A stretch of DNA of 64,000 bases from assembly GCA_036676235.1 (NCBI GenBank), contig JAKFDI010000022.1:1-64000 (forward strand), read 5' to 3'. Shown here piece by piece: positions 1 through 8,831 of the stretch (position 1 is the first letter of the stretch; every line of letters starts with the position of its first letter). A program made the translations under genes and the position numbers. The DNA comes from JAKFDI01 sp036676235 (GTDB taxonomy: Bacteria > Pseudomonadota > Gammaproteobacteria > Burkholderiales > Burkholderiaceae_C). Under the pieces are notes generated by a model. It worked only from the letters and a program-made list of their open reading frames with translations, did not search any database and was not told where the DNA came from.

Positions 1-180
1 CGAGCGCCAAAGTCCGAGCACCGCAGAGCAGTCCGCTGCAAGCGGACCGCCGAGGTCGGGGTGCCCTTCTTTGGGTCAACTTTCTTGGGCAAGCAAGAAA
101 GGTGACTCGCCCGCCGGGGCGAGTCCCGGCACCTCTCAACAACGCGCTCTGCTTCGATCAAGCAACCGTTTACCGCGCCA

Positions 181-285
181 CGCTTCGACAGGCTCAGCGC
201 GAACGGGCTTGGGCGACCGGCCCTTCGATACCTCAGGGCGAACGGGTTGGTGGGGCGAACGCTTCGACAAGCTCAGCCCCTATGG
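181..285. repeat. Cluster of three dispersed TTCGACA-type repeats
   Basis: Three copies of a short dispersed repeat lie downstream of flhA, at about 183-206, 221-246 and 261-280. The core is TTCGACARGCTCAG followed by a GCGAACGG-like tail; the second copy is the TTCGATACCTCAG variant. The same family recurs near 10.3, 43.7 and 46.5 kb. The rest of the first 315 bases holds no gene I can support; it contains the 3' flank of flhA and whatever lies left of the window. Confidence 0.75.
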
Positions 286-315
286 CGGAAGTTGCCGCGA
301 ACAGACACGCCCCAC

Positions 316-2403
316 TCACGCCGCCCCGCCGATGATCGACCCGATGCGGATCGAGTGCGTCTCCGGAATCTCGCTGTGTCCCAGCACCTTCAGCCGCGGT
401 GCCGCGCGGCGCAGCAGGCGGGCCATGGGGGCGCGGATCATGTCGGGCACAAGCAGGCAGGCCGGGTGGCCGAGGTCTTCCTGGCGCTTGGCCGATTCGG
501 CCGCGCTCTTGGTCAGCGTGTCGGCCACGCCGGGATCGAGCACCGAGCCATGCGGCGAGTTCAGCGCCTGGGTCACCAGGCGCTCGAGTTCGGGTTCGAG
601 CGCGATCACGTCGAGTTCGCGCACCGGGCCGTAGATCTGGTGAACGATGGACGGCGCGAGATGGATGCGGATGCGTCGCGCCAGCTCGCCGGCGTCGGTG
701 ATGCTGGTCGCATGCTCGGCCAGGCTTTCCACGATGGAGCGCATGTCGCGGATGTGCACGCCCTCTTCCAGCAGCAGTTGCAGCACGCGCTGCAGCGTGG
801 CGATGCCGACCATCTTGGGCACCACGTCCTCGATCAGCTTGGGCGCCAGCTTGGTCACGTGCTCCACGAGCTGCTGCGTCTCCACGCGGCCGAGCAGCTT
901 GGCGGCGTGCAGCTGCATCAGGTGCGACAGGTGCGTGGCGACGACCGTCGAGCAGTCGACCACGGTGAAGCCGTTCATCTGCGCCGCTTCGCGCTGCGCA
1001 TCCTCGATCCACACCGCGGGCAGGCCGAAGGCCGGGTCGTTGGTGGGCGTGCCGATCAGCTTGGTGGTGGCGCCGCCCGGGTTGATCGCAAGCCACATTC
1101 CGGGGAAGGCCTCGCCTTCGCCGACCACGGCACCGCGCAGCGTCAACCGGTACATGCTGGGCTTGAGCTCGAGGTTGTCGCGGATGTGCACCGGCGGCGG
1201 CAGGAATCCCACGTCCTGCGCGAACTTCTTGCGCACGCCCTTGATGCGCGCGAGCAGGTCGCCCTCGCGCGCCTTGTCGACGAGCGAGATGAGGCGGTAG
1301 CCCACTTCCAGGCCCAGCGTGTCCACGGGCTGCAGGTCGTCCCAGCTGGCTTCGGCGTTGGGGGCTGCGGCCTGCGTGGGCAGCGGCGGTGGCGCGGCGG
1401 CAGCGCGCTTGTCGCGCTCGTGCATCCAGTACGCGCCGTAGGCAAAGCTGCCCGCGATGAGCAGGAAGACGAAGTGCGGCATGCCCGGGATCAGGCCGAG
1501 CGCGCCGATCACGCCGGCGGTGATGGCCAGCGCCCGCGGTGAGCTGAACACCTGCTTGGCAATCTGGCCACCGACATCGTTTTCCTTGCCGACGCGCGAG
1601 ACCACCATCGCCGCCGCCACCGAGATCAGCAGCGCCGGGATCTGCGCGACGAGCGCGTCGCCCACCGCCAGCAGGATGTAGCTGTCGGCCGCATCGCCTG
1701 CCGACAGGCCGTGCTGCACCATGCCGATGATGAAACCGCCGACGATGGTGATGAACAGGATCAAGAGGCCGGCGATGGCGTCGCCGCGTACGAACTTCGA
1801 GGCGCCATCCATGGCGCCGAAGAACTCGGCCTCCTCGCCCACTTCGGCGCGGCGGCGCTTGGCTTCCTTCTCATCGATCAGGCCGGCGTTCAGGTCGGCG
1901 TCGATCGCCATCTGCTTGCCGGGCATCGCATCGAGCGCGAAGCGCGCGCCGACCTCGGCGATGCGCTCGGCGCCCTTGGTCACGACGATGAAGTTGATGA
2001 CCACAAGGATCGCGAACACGATCAGGCCGACGGCAAAGTTGCCCCCGATCAGGAAGTGCCCGAAGGCCTCGATCACCGAGCCCGCCGCACCCGGCCCGGT
2101 GTGACCCTCCATCAGCACCACGCGGGTGGAGGCCACGTTGAGCGACAGGCGCAGCAGCGTGGTCAGCAGGATGATGGTGGGAAAGGCCGCGAAATCCAGC
2201 GGCTTCAACATGTAGGAGGCCACCATCATCACCATCAGCGCCATCGCGATGTTGAAGGTGAACAGCAGATCGAGCGCGAAGGGCGGCAGCGGCAGCACCA
2301 TCATCGCGAGCACCATCACGATGAACAGCGGCGCCATCAGCGCGCGAATGGCGCCGGCATTGGGGCCGAACCACTTCTGCAACTGTTGCGTCGCCGCGTT
2401 CAT
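316..2403 (-). CDS. flhA: Flagellar biosynthesis protein FlhA (export gate)
   Basis: FlhA is the large inner-membrane subunit of the flagellar type III export gate; its cytoplasmic domain docks chaperone-substrate complexes and the membrane part couples export to the proton motive force. The 695-residue protein has a block of hydrophobic helices over roughly residues 20-310 and the conserved family stretch RLSLNVASTRVVL near residue 95, then a soluble C-terminal domain. Length matches the family. I start at the ATG at 2403 (MNAATQQLQ); an in-frame upstream ATG adds only ten arginine/proline-rich residues. It is downstream of flhB on the same strand, but pagL and a hairpin element separate the two, so co-transcription is not assured. 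Confidence 0.95.
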   Translation of the reverse strand: MNAATQQLQKWFGPNAGAIRALMAPLFIVMVLAMMVLPLPPFALDLLFTFNIAMALMVMMVASYMLKPLDFAAFPTIILLTTLLRLSLNVASTRVVLMEGHTGPGAAGSVIEAFGHFLIGGNFAVGLIVFAILVVINFIVVTKGAERIAEVGARFALDAMPGKQMAIDADLNAGLIDEKEAKRRRAEVGEEAEFFGAMDGASKFVRGDAIAGLLILFITIVGGFIIGMVQHGLSAGDAADSYILLAVGDALVAQIPALLISVAAAMVVSRVGKENDVGGQIAKQVFSSPRALAITAGVIGALGLIPGMPHFVFLLIAGSFAYGAYWMHERDKRAAAAPPPLPTQAAAPNAEASWDDLQPVDTLGLEVGYRLISLVDKAREGDLLARIKGVRKKFAQDVGFLPPPVHIRDNLELKPSMYRLTLRGAVVGEGEAFPGMWLAINPGGATTKLIGTPTNDPAFGLPAVWIEDAQREAAQMNGFTVVDCSTVVATHLSHLMQLHAAKLLGRVETQQLVEHVTKLAPKLIEDVVPKMVGIATLQRVLQLLLEEGVHIRDMRSIVESLAEHATSITDAGELARRIRIHLAPSIVHQIYGPVRELDVIALEPELERLVTQALNSPHGSVLDPGVADTLTKSAAESAKRQEDLGHPACLLVPDMIRAPMARLLRRAAPRLKVLGHSEIPETHSIRIGSIIGGAA

Positions 2404-2576
2404 GCGCGGGCTCCCCGGCCGCGGGCGGTGCAAGGCAGAACGTGCGGCAGATCGATCAAGGTGGTGGGCATGGCTGCCGCGATTGTTCAGCCGGGCCGGG
2501 TGGCACTTAAGCCGGAAAAGAAGGCAGTTGCCCCGGGTGTTCGGCGGGCGGCATGGCGGTTGCTGACTTTCGGGTC

Positions 2577-3164
2577 ATGTCGTTCCAACGCTTTCGGCGT
2601 CCCGTCCGATGGTGGGCGAGCGCCCTCGCCGCAGCCTGTTTGCCCGTGCCGCAGCTCACCACGGCGGCCGCGCCCGATCAGCGCCAGTCGATGGCCGTGT
2701 TCGTGCAGCCGGGCATCGCCGACCGTGACACCCGGACCTTGACGATCGGCGTGATGTGGCCGTGGAAGCGGTCGTGGCCGCTGTTCGACGGACGGCTCGG
2801 CGGCTACTGGGAAGTGGGCATCGGCCAGTGGTACATCCCGGCGCGCGCGAGCACGCCGTCGCAGAACAGCACGCAACTCAGCTTCACACCCACGCTGCGC
2901 TGGCGGCCGGGCGACGGTGCCTCGCCGTGGTTCGTCGAAGGGGCCATCGGCATCACGCTGGTGGCCCCGATCTACCGCAACGGCAACACGCGCTTCAGCA
3001 CGAAGTTCAACTTCTCCGATCACCTGGCCGTCGGGCGCAACTTCGGCGAGAGGCGACAGCATGAGCTGGCGCTGCGGCTGGAGCATGTGTCGAACGGGGG
3101 GATCGAGGAGCCGAATCCGGGGGAGAACTTTCTGCAGGTCCGGTACGCCTGGAGGTGGCCGTAG
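2577..3164 (+). CDS. pagL: PagL-type lipid A 3-O-deacylase, outer membrane
   Basis: Predicted outer-membrane beta-barrel hydrolase removing the 3-O acyl chain of lipid A. The start at 2577 gives a basic N-terminus plus hydrophobic segment (about residues 1-32) typical of a Sec signal peptide; an ATG eight codons upstream is possible. Near the C-terminus the string LRLEHVSNGGI carries the His-x-Ser pair of the PagL active site, followed by a Glu-rich turn (IEEPNPGENF) that can supply the acidic residue. The protein ends on an aromatic strand with Trp-Pro. It sits on the opposite strand between flhB and flhA, an unrelated insertion in the flagellar locus. The family call rests on motif and size; deacylase activity is inferred. 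Confidence 0.8.
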   Translation: MSFQRFRRPVRWWASALAAACLPVPQLTTAAAPDQRQSMAVFVQPGIADRDTRTLTIGVMWPWKRSWPLFDGRLGGYWEVGIGQWYIPARASTPSQNSTQLSFTPTLRWRPGDGASPWFVEGAIGITLVAPIYRNGNTRFSTKFNFSDHLAVGRNFGERRQHELALRLEHVSNGGIEEPNPGENFLQVRYAWRWP

Positions 3165-3208
3165 CGTCGGGTTCCGGTTCGTTCTCCGCAGCGCCGAAGC
3201 GCGCCACC

Positions 3209-3318
3209 GCCCCCTCACCCCCAACCCTCTCCCCCTGCGGGGGCGAGGGAGCAAGTCACCTCGCGCCGACGGTATTGCTCCCTCTCCCGCGCACGGGAGA
3301 GGGTGGGGGTGAGGGTCC
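3209..3318. repeat. Double-hairpin intergenic element, copy 1
   Basis: Two G/C palindromes, each built on CCCTC...CCCTCTCCC with its inverted partner GGGAGAGGG...GAGGG, lie head to head between the convergent 3' ends of pagL and flhB. The same element recurs at about 28.4, 51.0 and 59.0 kb, always between convergent genes. Its position and structure suggest a bidirectional terminator or mRNA 3'-end stabiliser, an inference. Confidence 0.75.
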
Positions 3319-3339
3319 GGCGATGAACGCCCGCCCTCA

Positions 3340-4485
3340 TCAATGCGACGTCTCGTTATGCGGATCCAGCTCCGCCGGCACATTCAGCACCGGCAGCTCG
3401 CCCGGCATCGCGCCCTGGCCCTTCATCGCCGCACGCAGCTGGTACACGTAGGCCAGCACCTGCGCCACGGCGCCGAAGAGGGCGGCGGGGATCTCGCGGT
3501 CGACCTCGGCGTGCGCATAGAGCGCGCGCGCCAGCACCGGGGCCTGCAGCACCGGTACTTCGGCGCCGCGCGCCGCATCGCGGATGGTCATCGCCAGCAG
3601 GTCGGCGCCCTTGGCCACCACGCGGGGCGCGGCCATCTTCGCGTCGTCGTACTTCAGCGCGACGGCGTAGTGGGTCGGGTTCATCACCACCAGATCGGCG
3701 GTTGGCACGGCCGCCAGCATGCGGTTGCGCGAAAGCTCGCGCATGCGCGCCTTCATGCGGCCCTTGACCTCGGTGTTGCCTTCGGTCTCCTTGTGCTCCT
3801 GCTTGACTTCCTGGTGGCTCATCTTGAGCTGGTTGGAGAGCAGCCACTTCTGCAGCGGCGCGTCGATGGCCGCAAACAGTGCCAGCGCGAGCAGCAGCAG
3901 CAGCAGACCGCCGAGCACCGTATCGCCGACCTGCGCCAGCGCCGCCGGCAGCGGCATCGCGATGACGCCGCTGAACGCATCCATGTGGCTGCGCAGGTAG
4001 AGCGCGCCGATGCCGCCGAGGATGAGCGCGAGAAACGTCCCCTTGATGGCGTCGATCAGGTGCTGCTTCGAGAACAGCCGCGTGAAGCCGCTGATCGGGT
4101 TGATCTTGCTGAACTTCGGCATGAGCGGCTTGAACGAGAAGTTCCAGCCGCCGATGAGCAGGCAGGTGAGCACGGCCGCGCCAGCCATGACGAGGCCCAG
4201 CGGCACCACGACCACCAGCAACCGCAGCGACAGGTCGGCCAGCCGCTCGAGCATGAAGGACGGGTCGGCCACCGAAGCCGCGTCGAAACGCATGCCCTCG
4301 CTCAGCAGGCGCTGCAGCCAGTCGTTGAGCTGCGGCGCGAGCGCCACCATCAGCACGCCGCCGGCCGCGATCACCGAGAAGTGACCAAGGTCCCGCGAGC
4401 GGGCGACCTGCCCCTCTTCGCGTGCCTTCTTCAGCTTGCGCGGTGAGGCGGGAAGTGTCTTGTCTTGTGCGCTGTCGTCGGCCAT
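3340..4485 (-). CDS. flhB: Flagellar export switch protein FlhB
   Basis: FlhB is the inner-membrane substrate-specificity switch of the flagellar export apparatus. The 381-residue product opens with a basic, charged N-terminus (PRKLKKAREEGQ), has four hydrophobic spans between about residues 35 and 210, then the long charged linker and the self-cleaving NPTH motif at residues 269-272. The ATG at 4485 (MADDSAQDK) is preferred over an upstream in-frame ATG that would add an atypical 23-residue leader. flhA follows on the same strand after a 0.9-kb insertion with pagL. A strong terminator at 4596-4625 insulates flhB from the upstream PEP-CTERM gene. Confidence 0.95.
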   Translation of the reverse strand: MADDSAQDKTLPASPRKLKKAREEGQVARSRDLGHFSVIAAGGVLMVALAPQLNDWLQRLLSEGMRFDAASVADPSFMLERLADLSLRLLVVVVPLGLVMAGAAVLTCLLIGGWNFSFKPLMPKFSKINPISGFTRLFSKQHLIDAIKGTFLALILGGIGALYLRSHMDAFSGVIAMPLPAALAQVGDTVLGGLLLLLLALALFAAIDAPLQKWLLSNQLKMSHQEVKQEHKETEGNTEVKGRMKARMRELSRNRMLAAVPTADLVVMNPTHYAVALKYDDAKMAAPRVVAKGADLLAMTIRDAARGAEVPVLQAPVLARALYAHAEVDREIPAALFGAVAQVLAYVYQLRAAMKGQGAMPGELPVLNVPAELDPHNETSH

Positions 4486-4595
4486 GGGGTGAAGCGCTTT
4501 GGCGCGTCCCGTGATTGTTTCCGGCCGGCCGACGAACCCGGGCGGGATAAGCACCGCGATGGCCGTGCTGTTCGCCGCCTATGGGCTTCCCAATG

Positions 4596-4625
4596 AAAAC
4601 GGCCGCGCAGATGACTGCGCGGCCG
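4596..4625 (-). terminator. Rho-independent terminator after the PEP-CTERM gene
   Basis: An 11-bp perfect stem (4600-4610 pairing with 4615-4625, four-base loop) is followed on the minus strand by TTTT. It lies 45 bases past the PEP-CTERM stop codon and upstream of flhB. Confidence 0.8.
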
Positions 4626-4669
4626 CGGCGTTCAGGACGAAGGGGCGCGCGAAGCGCGCAGGGGGTGGT

Positions 4670-5482
4670 TCACATCCTGCGGCGGCGACGTGCGACGAAG
4701 CCCACGATGCCAAGGCCACCCAGCATCAGCGCATAGGTCTCCGGCTCCGGGATCGCGCCCACCACGCCACGCAGGTCGGTGCTGCCGGTCAGGCAGGCCG
4801 GCCCGCCCGGGCATTCACCCGGGTGCGGCAGGAACACGTTGCTGAACGAAGAACCGAGCTGCACGTCGGCGTTGCCACCGCCGAATGTCGCCAGGATCGA
4901 GTCCGTGTCGAAGTACACGTTCGCGATGGCGCCCGCCCCTGCGGTGTTGCCGTTCATCATGCCGGTCATGTCGACGCTGGCAAGACCTGCGCCGTTGCCC
5001 GCGGCGTTCGGCCCGCCGATGTTGTTGCCGCTGCCGGCAAAGGTGTTGCCCGCGGCGTCGATGTCATGCCCGGCAAGCGTCAGGAACAAGGACCCGTTGG
5101 TGGCTGCCGCAAAGTCGACCGCGGAACCGGCGCTGGTGAACGGGTTGAAGTCCGCGTCGCCGCCGAAGCCGAGGTAGAAATTGATGTAGCCGCCCGAGAA
5201 GCTGATGTCCGTGGCCGAGAGGCTGGACACCATGTAGCCGCCGAACTGGTACGTCAATTCGCAACCTGCGCACAGGCTGCCGATGTTGACCCCATTGATC
5301 TGCGAGACCTCACCGTAGCCCGCGAGCTCCTGCCCTTGTGCCGTGATGACGTTCTCGAAGACCGACGCGACGTGCAGATTCGGACCGGAGGGGACTTCGA
5401 GCCCCCCGATGTCCAAAGCCATCGCGTAGCCGGAAGCGCCGAGCAGCGCCGCGCTGGCTATCGCCTGAACGTGTTTTTTCAT
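4670..5482 (-). CDS. PEP-CTERM sorting domain protein
   Basis: Secreted or surface protein of 270 residues, function unknown. It has a signal peptide (MKKHVQAIASAALLGASGYAMA) and a Gly/Asn/Ala-rich low-charge body. The C-terminal sorting signal is the PEP motif IPEPETYALM, a hydrophobic helix and a final RRRRRM cluster, the signature processed by exosortase systems. A Cys pair (CAGC) lies near residue 78 and another (CPGGPAC) near residue 227. The start at 5482 is supported by GGAGTGAG upstream. No exosortase gene lies in this window. Upstream on the same strand is the acyltransferase/ThiF/nitroreductase cassette, separated by 373 bases, so the gene is probably transcribed separately. Confidence 0.85.
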   Translation of the reverse strand: MKKHVQAIASAALLGASGYAMALDIGGLEVPSGPNLHVASVFENVITAQGQELAGYGEVSQINGVNIGSLCAGCELTYQFGGYMVSSLSATDISFSGGYINFYLGFGGDADFNPFTSAGSAVDFAAATNGSLFLTLAGHDIDAAGNTFAGSGNNIGGPNAAGNGAGLASVDMTGMMNGNTAGAGAIANVYFDTDSILATFGGGNADVQLGSSFSNVFLPHPGECPGGPACLTGSTDLRGVVGAIPEPETYALMLGGLGIVGFVARRRRRM

Positions 5483-5855
5483 TGAACTCACTCCTTGCTT
5501 GAAGGGAACAGACGTAGAGAACACCGCTTCTCTCAGCGAGCCCGCCGCTCGACGAGCAGAGGACCCATGGGGCGGGGGCAACGACTGCTCCCGGAACCGA
5601 GAAACGATTCATGTCGCAACCTGACTTACAGGTCACAACACGGAGTCACAAGGCAACGGGTGTGCCCGTGCAGTTTTGCGCCGCGTTCTCTTCAAACATG
5701 GGGGTGTTGTCGAGTGCAAGGCCCTACTCACTTCATTCGTCAACGCTGAAAAAGGTACACGCTGGCACTCGATTCACACCGGTACGACTTTCCTGTTTTT
5801 GCGGCCGCTGCTGTGCACCTCGTCACAGGGCATGCGCCCGCTACGGAACTTTCCG
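5483..5855. other. 373-base intergenic region with a short palindrome
   Basis: No gene is supported here. It should hold the promoter of the PEP-CTERM gene. The only structured site I see is an inverted repeat ACCTG-N5-CAGGT at 5619-5633, about 137 bases upstream of that gene. Its arms resemble those of lux-type boxes, but the spacer is half the usual length. Confidence 0.4.
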
Positions 5856-6917
5856 TCAGTCGAGGTAGCGCTCGACCGGGGGGCGGCCCGTCACCACGCT
5901 CGGCGCCTTGGCGCGACCGAGGCGGAACAGCATCCAGGGCTGCAGGTTCGCGTCGCCCGTGATGTCGTCCAGCAGCTCGCGCAGGCGCGTCTGCGTGGCC
6001 GCCGAAACCCAGCCCCCGCCGGGGCGCTGGTGCGACAGCGCGATGGCCGCAGCGATGGGTTGGAACGCGAGCCCGAGGTCGGCCGCCGCCAGCCACACGC
6101 GCTGCAGCGCCTGCCCCGCCGCCACGGCGTCCCGGTCCGGCGAATCGCTGCGCGCCACGGCGATGAGGCCGAGGTGCGGCGACAGGGCGCACGGCACGTA
6201 GCCGGCGCGAAAGCCGAGGCTGTAGTGCGTGCCGAACCAGCTCAGCACCCGCATGCATTCCCAGTGCCGAAAGCCGGCGAACGGCAGACGGATCGGCGCT
6301 TCGATCTCGAGCGCACCCGGCGGCAATCCTTCGTCGCAGCTCGCCTGCCAGCCAAGCTCGAAGCGCACGTTGGCGAACATCTCGCGGTGCAGGGCCTCGC
6401 GGCGAAAGCGCTCGGTCTCGGCGATGCGGATGGCCCGCAGCGCGAGCGCACGGCGCTTGGGCTCGCTCATCCACAGCAGGTGTGCGCCGCGCACGGGCTG
6501 GGCCGCGGCGGCCAGCCGGTCGAGCGCCTCCCGCGGCAAGGGTTCGCGTGCGTAGAAGCGCCGGTTGGTGTGGCGCCGGTCGATGGCAGACGACAGCGGA
6601 TCGGCCGGCACACCGCTGCTGCGCCACTGCACGCAGGCCACGCGCGCGGGCAGCGCCGGCTGCGGCCACCACTGCACCTGCTGCTCGAAACCGAGTTCGA
6701 GCGCGCGCAGCCGCATGTTCTCGACCACCGCGCCGTAGGACATCAAGGCCATGGGCTTCTGATGCGGCTGATCGGCCCACACCTCGGTGGACGTGGCGTC
6801 GAGGCAGACGCCGTCATCCGAGCGCACGAAGCGCAGGTAGTGCCGGTTCTCGGCCGACGGTGCCTGAAGGCCGGCCTGCAGGATCGCGCGTCGCGCCTCG
6901 GCGGTCGGCCCCGTCAT
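5856..6917 (-). CDS. Nitroreductase-family (FMN) oxidoreductase
   Basis: A 353-residue protein with the two-part nitroreductase fold. The N-terminal part has APSAENRHYLRF and a central DRRHTNRRFY segment typical of flavin-contacting arginines; the C-terminal part has VAAGQALQRVWLAAADLGLAFQPI, the usual NAD(P)H:FMN dimer helix. It resembles the large Acg/MoeY-like branch rather than the 200-residue NfsB branch. Its ATG overlaps the end of the ThiF-family gene by four bases, so the two are translationally coupled. A ThiF domain fused to a nitroreductase domain exists in mycobacterial MoeY-type proteins (Rv1355c); here the halves are separate. Substrate unknown. Confidence 0.8.
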   Translation of the reverse strand: MTGPTAEARRAILQAGLQAPSAENRHYLRFVRSDDGVCLDATSTEVWADQPHQKPMALMSYGAVVENMRLRALELGFEQQVQWWPQPALPARVACVQWRSSGVPADPLSSAIDRRHTNRRFYAREPLPREALDRLAAAAQPVRGAHLLWMSEPKRRALALRAIRIAETERFRREALHREMFANVRFELGWQASCDEGLPPGALEIEAPIRLPFAGFRHWECMRVLSWFGTHYSLGFRAGYVPCALSPHLGLIAVARSDSPDRDAVAAGQALQRVWLAAADLGLAFQPIAAAIALSHQRPGGGWVSAATQTRLRELLDDITGDANLQPWMLFRLGRAKAPSVVTGRPPVERYLD

Positions 6918-7774
6918 CTGGCCTGCAGCCGGCGCTTGACCAGCGCCAGCAGCACCCGCTGGATCGGATTCGAGTTGCCGCCCGGGCGCCAGGTGCGCTT
7001 GAGCTTGTTGCGATAGGCGTCGAAGTGCAGCCCCCAGGGTGCTGCGACCACGTCACCGCGCTTCAGGATGAGCTTGAGCACCTGCGCCGCTGCGATGCCG
7101 GCGCACAGCTGCACCGCGATGATGGTCGACGGCCCGCGCTTTTCCTTGAGGTTCACGCGCGAAGGGTCGGCCAGGTAGCCGAGTTGCAGCATGGCCGGCG
7201 ACAGGCCGGCGAGGAACCGGTACGACTGGTCCTCGGCCGAATGGCCTTCGAGCTGGAAGTACTCCTCGAAGCTCATTTCTCCGGGCACGAAGTTCAGCAG
7301 CGCCGCACCCATGCCCAGCGGCGCAACCGTGGTGGCCGGCATGCGCATCGCGGCGCAGCGTGCGAACACCGCCTTGCGGATCTCCAGCGCCCAGAAGTCC
7401 AGGCCATCGACATACACGTCGCCGTCGGCAAGAAAGGCATCGACGTTGTCGATTGCCACGCCTTGGGGAAAAGGGCGGATGTCGATTTCCGGGTTGATGT
7501 CGTGCGCCATCTCGGTCATCACCTCGAGCTTGGAGCGCCCGAGCGTGGACACCATCGCGCCGGCCTGGCGGTTGAAGTTGGCGTGGGCGAACTCGTCGAA
7601 ATCGGCGACGGAGAAAGCGCCGACGCCCAGCCGCGCCAGCGTGAGCATGTAGATGCCGCCCACACCACCGAGGCCCGCGATGCACACCCGCGAGGCCCGC
7701 AGCCGCGCCTGTTCGGCGGCCGTCACCCAGCCGAGGTTTCTCGAGAAGGCTTCGTCGTAGGGAAAGCTCGCCAT
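6914..7774 (-). CDS. ThiF/MoeB/E1-like adenylyltransferase
   Basis: A 286-residue E1-like enzyme predicted to adenylate a carboxyl group using ATP. The Rossmann loop is VCIAGLGGVGG at residues 30-40, followed by the acidic strand end VADFDEF and the ATP-contacting NFNRQ around residues 66-70. I see no pair of CxxC zinc motifs, and no ubiquitin-like or ThiS partner is encoded nearby, so a role in thiamin or molybdopterin synthesis is not indicated. It lies between a FeeM-like acyltransferase (38 bases upstream) and a nitroreductase (4-base overlap). The context suggests activation of a small molecule or acylated amino acid in a dedicated pathway, an inference. Confidence 0.85.
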   Translation of the reverse strand: MASFPYDEAFSRNLGWVTAAEQARLRASRVCIAGLGGVGGIYMLTLARLGVGAFSVADFDEFAHANFNRQAGAMVSTLGRSKLEVMTEMAHDINPEIDIRPFPQGVAIDNVDAFLADGDVYVDGLDFWALEIRKAVFARCAAMRMPATTVAPLGMGAALLNFVPGEMSFEEYFQLEGHSAEDQSYRFLAGLSPAMLQLGYLADPSRVNLKEKRGPSTIIAVQLCAGIAAAQVLKLILKRGDVVAAPWGLHFDAYRNKLKRTWRPGGNSNPIQRVLLALVKRRLQAR

Positions 7775-7812
7775 GACGCCGCGTCAGCAGGCGCCGCGGC
7801 AGCGGGCGGGCA

Positions 7813-8655
7813 TCAGGCGGCGACTCGCTCCGCGACGGGCTCGGCCTGCGTCCAGCGCATGCGCCCGACGATGCCGGCCTCTTGCTGGATCGAGAAGAAG
7901 AACGGGTACAGCGAGCGTTCGTGCGAGGAGAGCTGCGGCTTGCCGCCGAAGCGCTGGATCTGCGCGTGGGCGTCGTCCAGGTTCAGGCGCAGCAGCACCG
8001 CGGGTGCGTTGACGCGGCGGTTCAGCCGCTCCGGCCCCATCACGGTGAAGCCGAGCATCTTCTGGTAGTAGCGCACGTGCCGCGGGTTCACCTCGATCAG
8101 CAGGTCGTGGTAGCCGCGCAGGCGGTGCGCCCAGATGTAGGCGGTGTGGAACAGGTAGGCCAGCACGCGCTTGGACTTGACCACCTGATCCATCGCGAGC
8201 TTGGTGAACTCGCACACGCGGCGCCCGCACATGCGCAACTCGTCGATCTCGGCCTGAAACAGGTCGTCGGCCAAGAGGCCATAGGGCGAATCGAAGCCGA
8301 CCGACAGGGTGCCGATCGTCATGTCGCCCTCGGTCGCCATCAGCGTCACGAGGTTCGATTGGGCGAACGCAGGCAGCGCCGGGGCGTTGTAGCCGCGCGT
8401 GGCGTACATGCGCTTGATGAGGATGCTCGCCGAACTGCGCTCGCCGGAAGAATCGGCGGTGCGTATCTTGAAGAGCCGCTTGCCTTCGCCCTCCTCTTCG
8501 GAGGTGAAGGCGGGCTGCATCTGGTCCGCGAGCAGGGACCGGAGGTGGGGGTGAGCCTCGAAAGGGGCTCCGATGATCGTACTGCCTTCCAAACTGCACT
8601 CCTTCAATCGGCGAAGCGGAGTTTGACTGCGCGGCGCAGGCCGCTGTAACGGCAT
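7813..8655 (-). CDS. FeeM-like N-acyl amino acid synthase (GNAT fold)
   Basis: Predicted acyltransferase of the FeeM / autoinducer-synthase-like GNAT branch, which moves long acyl chains from acyl-ACP to an amino group. Visible marks are FQAEIDELRMCGRRVCEFTKLAMD in the middle, then the acceptor-fold signature IEVNPRHVRYYQKMLGF and a terminal APAVLLRLNL strand. Two starts compete. The ATG at 8655 has GGAGG only three bases away. A TTG at 8592 has AAGGAG at good spacing and would give 259 residues, removing an arginine-rich leader; I regard the TTG as quite possible. It is the first gene of the cassette with ThiF and nitroreductase genes. PEP-CTERM-associated acyltransferases are an alternative family assignment. 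Confidence 0.75.
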   Translation of the reverse strand: MPLQRPAPRSQTPLRRLKECSLEGSTIIGAPFEAHPHLRSLLADQMQPAFTSEEEGEGKRLFKIRTADSSGERSSASILIKRMYATRGYNAPALPAFAQSNLVTLMATEGDMTIGTLSVGFDSPYGLLADDLFQAEIDELRMCGRRVCEFTKLAMDQVVKSKRVLAYLFHTAYIWAHRLRGYHDLLIEVNPRHVRYYQKMLGFTVMGPERLNRRVNAPAVLLRLNLDDAHAQIQRFGGKPQLSSHERSLYPFFFSIQQEAGIVGRMRWTQAEPVAERVAA

Positions 8656-8831
8656 GAACCTCCAATCGGGAACAGCACGGGAATGTCATATCTGCTCGGT
8701 CGTGCAGTTTTTCTCGCCTACATGAGCGGGACGGCCCGCCAAATCCCCTGCTCAGGGGCCGCGCGGACCGCAAAACACGGCCTTCTCGGGGTTGACCCGT
8801 GTAGCAAACGAACACACCTGCTCGGCAATGC

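Noticed and set aside
8744..8759. Small hairpin between the 67-residue ORF and the acyltransferase gene
   Set aside because: Six base pairs and a two-base loop with no T-run; too weak to call a terminator or attenuator.
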